Positions 1 through 5,961 of a DNA stretch of 9,662 bases are shown here, piece by piece (within the stretch, counting starts at the first letter, position 1; every line of letters starts with the position of its first letter). The position numbers were made by a program, and so were the translations under genes. The notes below the pieces were generated by a model that saw only the letters and a program-made list of their open reading frames with translations, was not told where the DNA came from and made no database searches. Location of the stretch: contig CAYMWF010000105.1 in NCBI GenBank assembly GCA_964394085.1, forward strand, positions 1-9,662, in the 5' to 3' direction. This stretch comes from CAYMWF01 sp964394085 [NCBI: uncultured Gemmatimonadota bacterium] (GTDB lineage: Bacteria; GCA-2686955; CAYMWF01).

Positions 1-1127
1 GCTATTCCGAGCTTGTGGATGTAAACAACTGTCTGGTCAACTACAACAGAACCAGGTCTGATGGAGGAGGTATAAGCGTATCCGGTTCAACCTTTACCAT
101 GTCCTGGAGTAGAATATTAGAAAATACAAGTTCAGATGACGGCGGAGGACTGAGCGCTTCCCATTCAACCCTCAACATCCATAAGAGCAAAATACTGGAG
201 AACAGCTGCTCCGATGATGGAGGTGGACTCTACGTCGTCGGGGACAGCAGGCTGAGCTCAACATCGAATATTGTTGCGGAGAATATCGGATGTGCAGGTG
301 GAGGCATGTTTCTTCGAAATTCACCGGCGGATATTTCCAACTGTCTGGTATTACATAACTCGACGCGTGGAAATGGCGGTGGATTTTCTATTTACAAGAA
401 CGATCATCCGATCAATATCGTGAACTCCACGGTAACCCGAAATATGTCTGATGGAGGCACCGGCGGATGTTACCTTTACGATTCTTATTATGTTACTATT
501 CTAAACAGTATCTTCTGGGGAAACGAAGGAGCGGAAATTGAAGGCTATGGCGCTTCCGTATCATACAGCGACATTCACGGCGGCTATCCCGGAATCGGCA
601 ACATAAACGAACCCCCCCGCTTTGTCGACGAACCCGGCCTGGATTACCATTTACTTCCCGACTCACCCTGTATCGACAGCGGCACCGATTCGGGTATCGA
701 CATCGATTACGAAGGAGATCCGCGGCCTGTCGGCGCCGGCTACGACATGGGGGCGGACGAATACGGGTTGTTCCTGGTCGAGTTCAAAGAGTTGACCGGA
801 TGCGTCGAGCCGGGATACGACGCGGAAGGATCCTTCGTTATCCGGAACCTGGCTGAAAATATCGAAGGTTTCGATGAATGCCTGTTGATCATGTCGGGTT
901 CTTTAGAGGATACTCTTATCCTGCACGAAGGGATACCGGTGGAACTGGAACCGGATGAAGAAATGGAAATGTCTTTCTCTCATCCGGTACCGTACGATTC
1001 CGGACTCGGTATCTGCAGGTTGGAATCAGTGCTTACCGAAAACGAGCTCCGGGTAGGACTCGGCGTGGCTGAATTCCTGATCAGCGAGTGCTGCCCTCAT
1101 CCGGGTGTTTCGGCTACCGAAGACTAA
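1..1127 (+). CDS. Right-handed beta-helix protein, choice-of-anchor-Q-like, 5'-truncated
   Basis: The frame is open to the left edge (first full codon at 3), so the N-terminus and any signal peptide are missing; the GTG at 15 is only the first possible start inside the window. Numbering from that GTG, residues 1-175 are beta-helix coils with GGG motifs every 26 residues and recurring asparagine turns (ILEN, LVLHN, SIFWGN). Residues about 205-253 match the end typical of choice-of-anchor-Q proteins: a DYHL..DSPCIDSG stretch, then a D..GDPRPVGAGYDMGADEY stretch. The last 117 residues, acidic and beta-rich, look like an Ig-like domain without a type IX sorting motif that I recognise. Members of this group are secreted or surface proteins, often of unknown ligand. 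The coil region is clearly more AT-rich than the C-terminal part and the downstream genes. Stop is TAA at 1125. Confidence 0.85.
   Translation, partial: YSELVDVNNCLVNYNRTRSDGGGISVSGSTFTMSWSRILENTSSDDGGGLSASHSTLNIHKSKILENSCSDDGGGLYVVGDSRLSSTSNIVAENIGCAGGGMFLRNSPADISNCLVLHNSTRGNGGGFSIYKNDHPINIVNSTVTRNMSDGGTGGCYLYDSYYVTILNSIFWGNEGAEIEGYGASVSYSDIHGGYPGIGNINEPPRFVDEPGLDYHLLPDSPCIDSGTDSGIDIDYEGDPRPVGAGYDMGADEYGLFLVEFKELTGCVEPGYDAEGSFVIRNLAENIEGFDECLLIMSGSLEDTLILHEGIPVELEPDEEMEMSFSHPVPYDSGLGICRLESVLTENELRVGLGVAEFLISECCPHPGVSATED
63..467 (+). repeat. 26-residue (78-bp) coding repeat of the beta-helix
   Basis: GGG motifs begin at residues 17, 43, 69, 95 and 121, and a degenerate GGTGG begins at 147 (numbering from the GTG at 15): six coils with exactly 26 residues between motifs. 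DNA conservation between coils is low, so this is an old protein-level repeat and not a recent DNA duplication. Confidence 0.8.
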
Positions 1128-1132
1128 TCCGC

Positions 1133-1330
1133 CGGAACCTGGGAGCCCGGAACCTGGGAGCCGGAACCTGGGAGCCCGGAACCTGGGAGCCGGAACCTGG
1201 GAGCCCGGAACCTGGGAGCCCGGAACCTGGGAGCCCGGAACCTGGAATCCCGGAATCCGGAACCTGGAATCCCGGAATCCGGGACCTGGGAGCCCGGAAT
1301 CCGGGACCTGGGAGCCCGGAATCCGGGCTG
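1133..1330. repeat. Modular GC-rich tandem array (15/14/7-bp units)
   Basis: The array starts 6 bases after the stop of the beta-helix gene. It reads as units of CGGAACCTGGGAGCC (15 bp) alternating at first with a 14-bp form lacking the last C, then four 15-bp units in a row, the last carrying GGAATCC in place of GGGAGCC. From there the 15-bp unit is followed each time by a 7-bp CGGAATC module (15+7 = 22 bp, four times). The array ends in CGGGCTG. Unit order is 15,14,15,14,15,15,15,15,7,15,7,15,7,15,7. Units contain no stop codon, which explains the open frames on both strands (Pro-Glu-Pro-Gly-Ser and similar low-complexity peptides); these are not taken as genes. Confidence 0.95.
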
Positions 1331-1340
1331 TTTCATTCTC
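1313..1340 (+). terminator. Hairpin at the distal end of the array, possible terminator
   Basis: AGCCCGG (1313-1319), loop AAT, CCGGGCT (1323-1329) form a perfect 7-bp GC-rich stem, followed by GTTTCATTCT. The T-rich tail is interrupted, so an intrinsic terminator is plausible but weak. It would separate the beta-helix gene from the oxidoreductase operon. The last CGGAATC+CGGGCTG junction of the array creates it. Confidence 0.35.
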
Positions 1341-1396
1341 AAGGTGTTTAAAAACGGACGCCGTCGCCCGATCGAACCACTCCCGGAGAGGAAATC

Positions 1397-2074
1397 ATGG
1401 GGAAAAAGAAGGTGCTGCTTCTCGGCGCTACGGGGCTTGTAGGCGGAGAAATATTGAAACTGATGCTGGGTGACCCGTTTTACGGGCGGATCTCGGTGGC
1501 GGGGAGGCGTCCGGTCGACGGGGTCACGGACGACGGCGGTCGTTTGAGTCAACATGTGATCGACTTCGATAATCTGAAGGAATCCGCGGCCGTTTTCGAG
1601 GTGGACCACCTGGTATGCGCTCTCGGAACTACAATCGCGAAAGCGGGAAGCAAAGAGAATTTCAGGAAAGTCGACCTGGTATACACCATCGAGGCGGCCG
1701 GGCTTGCGGCCGCACGGGGCGCCGGATTTTTCGCCGTCGTTTCATCCGTCGGCGCGAATCCGGGCTCCATGATGTTCTACTACAGGATAAAAGGCGAGGT
1801 CGAGAAAGAAGCGGCGAAGCTGGGTTTCGATTCCCTGGCTGTCCTGAGGCCCTCACTCCTGCTCGGAAACAGGCGGGATAAGCGGCTGGGCGAAGAGATT
1901 GGACAGTCTCTCGGCCGATGCCTGTCCGTGGCGATTCCCGCCCGGTACAAGCCGGTTGAAGCGAGGGATGTGGCCGCCGCCGTTCTGGCTGCCGCCAGGG
2001 AAGAACTCCCCGGCTCGAGAATTTTCGAATCGGAAGAAATACGGGCCATGGCATCCGGAAAGGACGGCCGATGA
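1397..2074 (+). CDS. TIP30/HTATIP2-like NAD(P)-binding oxidoreductase
   Basis: A 225-residue Rossmann-fold protein of the atypical/extended SDR type. The dinucleotide-binding motif GATGLVG lies at residues 10-16, followed by the strand/turn VAGRRPV at 34-40. The segment AVVSSVGA (113-120) and the YYRIK motif (Y128, K132) give the expected Ser and YxxxK catalytic group, and RPSLLLG at 151-157 matches the conserved RPGLLLG-type motif of the human TIP30 (HTATIP2) family. Length is normal for bacterial members. The ATG at 1397 has a GGAGAGG ribosome site about 7 bases upstream. It is the first gene of an operon: its TGA overlaps the ATG of the ABC ATPase gene (ATGA at 2071). Bacterial members are mostly uncharacterised; substrate cannot be read from sequence. 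The link with an exporter may mean a shared substrate, but that is inference. Confidence 0.88.
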   Translation: MGKKKVLLLGATGLVGGEILKLMLGDPFYGRISVAGRRPVDGVTDDGGRLSQHVIDFDNLKESAAVFEVDHLVCALGTTIAKAGSKENFRKVDLVYTIEAAGLAAARGAGFFAVVSSVGANPGSMMFYYRIKGEVEKEAAKLGFDSLAVLRPSLLLGNRRDKRLGEEIGQSLGRCLSVAIPARYKPVEARDVAAAVLAAAREELPGSRIFESEEIRAMASGKDGR

Positions 2075-2985
2075 AACATTCCGTGGAAATAGAGAATGTC
2101 GTTAAAACCTTCGGAACCCTCACGGCCGTGGACGACCTGTCGCTCCATGTTCCGGAAGGTTCGATCTATGGTTTCATAGGGCCCAACGGCTCGGGCAAAA
2201 CCACCACCATCAGGATGATCATGAACATCCTCTACCCCGACAGCGGAACCATCCGGGTATTCGGACGGATTGCGGGGCCCGATACCTCCGACATGATCGG
2301 CTATCTCCCCGAAGAGCGGGGCCTTTACCGTAAGATGAAAATCAGGGACCTGCTCCGCTTCTACGGCGAGCTCAAACAGGGGAAAGACGTAAAAAAGGAG
2401 GTCGATCACTGGCTCGAACGGTTCGACCTGGCCGACCGGGCGGGGAAACGGGTGGAGACTCTCAGCAAGGGTCTTTCTCAGAAAGTCCAGTTCATCGCCG
2501 CCATCGTAGCCCGTCCCGGCCTCATCATTCTCGACGAGCCCTTCAGCGGACTCGACCCGGTCAACGCCGACGCCCTGCGGGACGCCGTGCTCGACCTGAG
2601 GGAGGAAGGGGCTACAATCCTGTTCAGCACACACGACATGAACACGGCTGAATCGCTCTGCGATTTCATCTTCATGATTTTCAGAGGGAAGAAAGTGCTG
2701 GACGGGACGCTTTCCGCCATCCAGGACGGGTACGGCAGGGATACGGTGAGGGTAAGGCTCGAAGAAGATGCGACCCCGCTCCCGGAGATGAGTTTCGTGG
2801 AGAATGTCTCCGACTACGGGAAGTGGCGGGAACTGCACCTGGCCGAAGGCACCGACACGCAGGCCGTGCTCGAACATATCTCGGGCCGTACCAGGATCAG
2901 GAGCTTCGAGGTGTCGAAACCGTCCCTGCACGAGATCTTCGTGAAGATCGCCGGACCCGGAGCAAGGGAGGCCGCCGATGCGTAA
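2071..2985 (+). CDS. ABC transporter ATP-binding protein (NatA-like)
   Basis: A 304-residue ATPase subunit of an ABC-2 type exporter, acting at the inner face of the membrane with the permease encoded next. Walker A GPNGSGKT is at residues 37-44, the Q-loop position is E81 within YLPEERGLY (Glu is usual in this subfamily), the signature is LSKGLSQKVQ at 131-140 (relatives mostly have LSKGNQQK), Walker B LIILDEP at 151-157, D-loop SGLD at 159-162 and the switch histidine H188 in STHDM. The last 80 residues are the C-terminal extension (DUF4162-like) typical of NatA-like ATPases. The start overlaps the oxidoreductase stop by 4 bases, with a GGAAAGGA ribosome site at 2057-2064, suggesting coupled translation. 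NatA/NatB is known for Na+ extrusion in Bacillus, but relatives export varied substrates, so no symbol is given. Confidence 0.95.
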   Translation: MKHSVEIENVVKTFGTLTAVDDLSLHVPEGSIYGFIGPNGSGKTTTIRMIMNILYPDSGTIRVFGRIAGPDTSDMIGYLPEERGLYRKMKIRDLLRFYGELKQGKDVKKEVDHWLERFDLADRAGKRVETLSKGLSQKVQFIAAIVARPGLIILDEPFSGLDPVNADALRDAVLDLREEGATILFSTHDMNTAESLCDFIFMIFRGKKVLDGTLSAIQDGYGRDTVRVRLEEDATPLPEMSFVENVSDYGKWRELHLAEGTDTQAVLEHISGRTRIRSFEVSKPSLHEIFVKIAGPGAREAADA

Positions 2986-4294
2986 GATTCTGCTTCTGAC
3001 CGCCAGGGAATACAAGGCGACCGTGAGAACGAAGGGTTTCATTATCGGGCTGATACTCGCCCCGATACTGATGTCTGGCAGCCTGATCGCCATGAAGCTC
3101 ACCGAAAACCAGGTCGACACGAGGGATCGCACCATGGCTGTGCTCGACTGGTCGGGAGTAGTGACCGAAGAGCTCCGGGTCATGGCGGATGAGCGCAACC
3201 GGACCATGATCCACGATCCTGAATCGGGAAAGCAGATCAGGCCCATCTATATAGTCGAACCAACGGGTATCGATTCCGCCGATATTTCGAGGCAGCGGTT
3301 CGCCCTGTCCGAGAAGGTCAGGAACAGGGAACTGCATTCCTTCCTCGAAATCGGTCCCGGAGTTCTGAGCCCGGAAGGGGGCGCGGAGTCGGAAAGGATA
3401 ACCTATCATGCCGAGAACCCGGCCATCGATGATATGCGCGGATGGTCGAACAGCCTTGTCAACATGATCCTTCGAAAACACAGGCTCGAAACTGCGGGGG
3501 TCGGAGAAGAGGAGGCTGAGGGAATCCTGACCTGGACCAACGTGGAAAGCATGGGACTGCTCGAGCGTAACGAGGAGACCGGGGCCATTGAAGAGGCGAA
3601 AGAACGGAGCGAGGCCGAGGCCGTGGGTCTGCCCATGGCTCTCATCCTTTTCATGTTCCTGATGGTCATGATGGGGGCCATCCCCCTGCTCAACTCGGTT
3701 ATGGAAGAGAAGACCCAGCGGATCGCCGAGGTGGTGCTCGGCTCGGTGCGCCCGTTCGAATTCATGACCGGGAAGATCCTGGGCGGCGTCGCCGTATCCC
3801 TCACGGCCGCATTCGTTTACCTGGCCGTCGGCTCTATCTCCCTCGAAAGGCTCGAGCTGCTGGAGTATCTTCCGGTACACCTCGTTCCATGGATATTCAC
3901 CTTCATGATCATGTCGATCATAATGATGGGTGCGTCGATGGCATCGCTGGGCGCCGCGTGCAACGATCCGAAGGACGCCCAGTCCCTTACCATGCCGGCA
4001 ATGTTTCCCGTGATAATCCCCATGTTCGTGATGGTGCCCGTGCTGAAGGAGCCTCTCAGTTTATTCTCGACGGTCATGTCGCTCTTTCCGCCTTTTACGC
4101 CGATGCTCATGCTCGTGCGGATGGCGGCGCCGGGCGGCGTCCCGGCCTGGCAGCCCTGGGCGGGCCTGGCCGGCGTAATTCTGCTGTCGATCCTGGTAAT
4201 CTGGCTCGGGGGGCGGATTTTCAGAATGGGAATCCTGATGCAGGGTCAGACTCCCAGTTTCTCTCTCCTGGTGCGCTGGGCCGTGAAGGGATGA
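2978..4294 (+). CDS. ABC-2 type transporter permease (NatB-like)
   Basis: A 438-residue membrane subunit partnering the ATPase before it. One membrane segment lies near the N-terminus (about 20-41), then a large hydrophilic extracytoplasmic domain (42-216), then a cluster of hydrophobic segments (about 217-240, 266-288, 301-328, 340-356, 391-411). The cytoplasmic coupling motif EEKTQRIAEVVLGSVRPFEF at 243-262 is diagnostic of this family (ABC2_membrane_3 type). The ATG at 2978 overlaps the ATPase stop by 8 bases and has an AAGGGAGG ribosome site 6 bases upstream. The gene is complete and in the usual size range. It closes the operon; the next gene is convergent, with a GC-rich hairpin between them. 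Confidence 0.93.
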   Translation: MRKILLLTAREYKATVRTKGFIIGLILAPILMSGSLIAMKLTENQVDTRDRTMAVLDWSGVVTEELRVMADERNRTMIHDPESGKQIRPIYIVEPTGIDSADISRQRFALSEKVRNRELHSFLEIGPGVLSPEGGAESERITYHAENPAIDDMRGWSNSLVNMILRKHRLETAGVGEEEAEGILTWTNVESMGLLERNEETGAIEEAKERSEAEAVGLPMALILFMFLMVMMGAIPLLNSVMEEKTQRIAEVVLGSVRPFEFMTGKILGGVAVSLTAAFVYLAVGSISLERLELLEYLPVHLVPWIFTFMIMSIIMMGASMASLGAACNDPKDAQSLTMPAMFPVIIPMFVMVPVLKEPLSLFSTVMSLFPPFTPMLMLVRMAAPGGVPAWQPWAGLAGVILLSILVIWLGGRIFRMGILMQGQTPSFSLLVRWAVKG

Positions 4295-4359
4295 TTCTCC
4301 TGAAAAACTGAACAGGACCGGTTGTGGAATCCGTGCCCTTTTCCTCGGAGGTCAGGTAA

Positions 4360-4379
4360 CCCCGGTTCGCTGTCCGGGG
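4360..4379. terminator. Hairpin between convergent genes, possible bidirectional terminator
   Basis: CCCCGG (4360-4365) and CCGGGG (4374-4379) form a 6-bp stem around an 8-base loop in the 104-base gap between the permease stop and the SDR stop. Neither side has a T-run, so it may act with Rho or be only a weak barrier. Confidence 0.3.
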
Positions 4380-4398
4380 CGATGAAACGGGGTCGGGA

Positions 4399-5199
4399 TC
4401 AGAAGATGGAGCGGATCCGGCCTCCGTCGACGGGAAGCACGACGCCGGTAATGTAGCTTGCCCTTTCCGACACCAGGAAGGCAACGGCGTCGGCGAATTC
4501 TTCGGGAAGTCCCATCCTCCCTGCAGGGATCTCCGCTTCGGCTTTCCGGTAATAATCCTCCACCGTGCCTGCGCCTCTTTTGACGAATTCAGCTGCGAGT
4601 TCATCGATTCTTTCGGTGCGGGTATAGCCGGGGCAGAGCGTGTTCACCGTGATCCCGCGGTGTGCCAGGCTGTTGGAAAGAGACTTGCAGAAACCGAGCA
4701 CTCCCGCCCTGGCGGTGTTGGACAGAACCAGGTTGTCGATGGGCTGTTTGGCGGAAATGGAGGTGACGGCCACTATCCGGCCCCATCCCTTTTTCTTCAT
4801 GTGTGGAACCGCTTCGTAGCAGAGGGTGACCGTGCTCATCAGGTTCAGTTCGATTGCGGCCCTGTAATCGCCCGGGGTAAGGTCGTCGACGGTGCCGGCC
4901 GGAGGCCCCCCCGCGTTGCATACGAGAATGTCGACCCCGCCGAACGCCGCGGCCGTTTCGCTGACGAGATAACGCACCTGATCGGTATCGGCCACATCGG
5001 CGGGCACCGTTTTTACAGCCGTATCCCTCACCCCGGGCGCCGCAGCGATCCTTTTACCGGCATCGGCCAGGCGCTTTTCATCCCGGGAGCAGATCGTCAC
5101 GTTCGCACCCTCGGCCGCCAGCTTGAGGGCGGCCGCGAAACCCAATCCCCTGCTCGCAGCGCAGACGAGCGCTGATTTTCCCTTTATTCCCAGGTCCAT
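4399..5199 (-). CDS. SDR-family protein, 3-oxoacyl-ACP reductase-like, atypical active site
   Basis: A 266-residue classical-length SDR. The cofactor motif is CAASRGLG (13-20), where typical SDRs have TGxxxGxG; CSRDEKRL (37-44), ADVAD (67-71) and CNAGG (94-98) follow in the expected places. N119 and S147 of the catalytic tetrad are kept, but the Tyr and Lys are not: the aligned segment reads SNTARAG with S160 and R164. The C-terminal PVDGGRIRS is normal. It resembles the BKR_like_SDR_like group (CDD cd05344, from memory), described as imperfect in both the NAD motif and the tetrad, so the change is probably a family trait and not a mutation of this gene. The start has a strong GGGGAGGA ribosome site 6 bases upstream. 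It lies 114 bases downstream of the DUF4870 gene on the same strand and could share its transcript. A reductase role is uncertain. Confidence 0.9.
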   Translation of the reverse strand: MDLGIKGKSALVCAASRGLGFAAALKLAAEGANVTICSRDEKRLADAGKRIAAAPGVRDTAVKTVPADVADTDQVRYLVSETAAAFGGVDILVCNAGGPPAGTVDDLTPGDYRAAIELNLMSTVTLCYEAVPHMKKKGWGRIVAVTSISAKQPIDNLVLSNTARAGVLGFCKSLSNSLAHRGITVNTLCPGYTRTERIDELAAEFVKRGAGTVEDYYRKAEAEIPAGRMGLPEEFADAVAFLVSERASYITGVVLPVDGGRIRSIF

Positions 5200-5313
5200 T
5201 CGGTTCCTCCCCGGGCCGTTGCCGCACCATGCGGAGGTGCCGCCCGATTCCCGCGAGGTTTCGTATTCTACGCGTCAATTCCTCCGTACGTGCCGTCCCG
5301 GATCGAGCAGCAC

Positions 5314-5706
5314 CTACTTGACGAGGTGCATCGTCATCGGATACCGGTACCTGACCCCGTCGGCAGCCCGGATGGCGGCGATGACCGTTACTATAAAATC
5401 AAAGAGCACGAGCCCGATGAGCATCGGGATACCTATGATCAGGAGGACCAGGACCGCGGAGATCGCGATATAGATCGTAAGGCTGATCTGGAAATTGAGC
5501 GCTTCCTTCCCCTGGTCTCCGATGAACTCCGGCTCTTCTTTCTTGATGAGCCAGATCACGAGCGGGGCGATTATATTGCCGAACGGGAAAACCCATCCGA
5601 AAAATGTGCTGATGTGGCAGCCCATCGCCCACATCCTCTCATCCCTGGAAGGCCCGGACTCTATTTCGTATCCCTCTTCTTCGATGGTTACTATATCTTC
5701 TTCCAT
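5314..5706 (-). CDS. DUF4870 domain membrane protein
   Basis: A 130-residue protein from the chosen start. After an acidic N-terminal tail (1-19), residues 21-130 follow the DUF4870 pattern closely: RDERMWAMGCHIS, FGNIIAPLVIWLIKKEE, F.GDQGKEALNFQ and the C-terminal RYRYPMTM segment. Hydrophobic stretches at about 30-55 and 72-113 suggest three to four short membrane helices. The frame continues upstream to a TTG at 5733, with another ATG at 5712, but only the ATG at 5706 has a ribosome site at normal spacing (GGAG at 5718-5715, 8 bases). Function of the family is unknown. It is the first gene leftward from the divergent region and may be cotranscribed with the SDR gene. Confidence 0.88.
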   Translation of the reverse strand: MEEDIVTIEEEGYEIESGPSRDERMWAMGCHISTFFGWVFPFGNIIAPLVIWLIKKEEPEFIGDQGKEALNFQISLTIYIAISAVLVLLIIGIPMLIGLVLFDFIVTVIAAIRAADGVRYRYPMTMHLVK

Positions 5707-5714
5707 TTCCATCA

Positions 5715-5718
5715 CTCC
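5715..5718 (-). promoter_or_regulatory. Ribosome-binding site deciding the DUF4870 start
   Basis: On the minus strand GGAG lies 8 bases before the ATG at 5706 but only 2 bases before the ATG at 5712, which favours the shorter protein. Confidence 0.55.
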
Positions 5719-5740
5719 GATGCTGATCGACAATCAGGGG

Positions 5741-5756
5741 CGGAACACATGTTCCG
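5741..5756. promoter_or_regulatory. 16-bp inverted repeat, candidate operator
   Basis: CGGAACACATGTTCCG is a perfect 7-bp inverted repeat around CA, 34 bases upstream of the DUF4870 start and inside the divergent region. There is no T-run on either side, so a protein-binding site is likelier than a terminator. The binding protein is unknown. Confidence 0.4.
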
Positions 5757-5859
5757 TAAAGACCTCACAATAAAAAAACAGCCGGTCAGCTGCAAGAAGA
5801 ATAACGATATGCGGAAAAGTCAATCGGCTTCAGCGCGCATCTCGAACCGCCGGTTTTGC

Positions 5860-5888
5860 TTCTACCTGCCTTTCCGGTGCGGTATAGT
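5860..5888 (+). promoter_or_regulatory. Candidate promoter of the DUF2723 gene
   Basis: TTCTAC (5860-5865), 17 bases, TATAGT (5883-5888), with GCCTTTC inside the spacer. The -10 resembles the sigma-70 consensus and the -35 is poor. The same arrangement precedes the activase gene. A start near 5895 would leave a leader of about 67 bases. Confidence 0.4.
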
Positions 5889-5931
5889 TCCGGCTCTGAA
5901 TGGAAAATCCCCCGCGCGAACGGCAGGTGCC

Positions 5932-5959
5932 CGCACCGGTGCGCGGATTCGTCCGAATC
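5932..5959. promoter_or_regulatory. Two adjacent dyads just before the DUF2723 start
   Basis: CGCACCGGTGCG (5932-5943) is a perfect 12-bp palindrome. GATTCGTCCGAATC (5946-5959) is a 6-bp inverted repeat around TC. Together they occupy the place where a ribosome site for the ATG at 5962 should be; no Shine-Dalgarno sequence is visible there. They could be operators or RNA structure controlling translation. Confidence 0.4.
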
Positions 5960-5961
5960 GT

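Noticed and set aside
1088-1609. Open frames on both strands through the tandem array, giving proline- or arginine-rich repeat peptides
   Set aside because: The repeat units contain no stop codons, so open frames arise automatically; none has a ribosome site or a domain.
1780-3880. Long minus-strand open frames opposite the oxidoreductase and ABC genes
   Set aside because: They mirror GC-rich coding sequence of clearly recognised plus-strand genes and show no domain.
5200-5313. Promoter between the DUF4870 and SDR genes (TTGACG on the minus strand)
   Set aside because: The only -10-like word (TAGAAT) lies 2 bases after it; spacing is impossible for a sigma-70 promoter.
5290-5961. A 670-base upstream extension of the DUF2723 reading frame
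   Set aside because: It runs antisense to the well-supported DUF4870 gene and codes for no recognisable domain; relatives start just before the first membrane helix.
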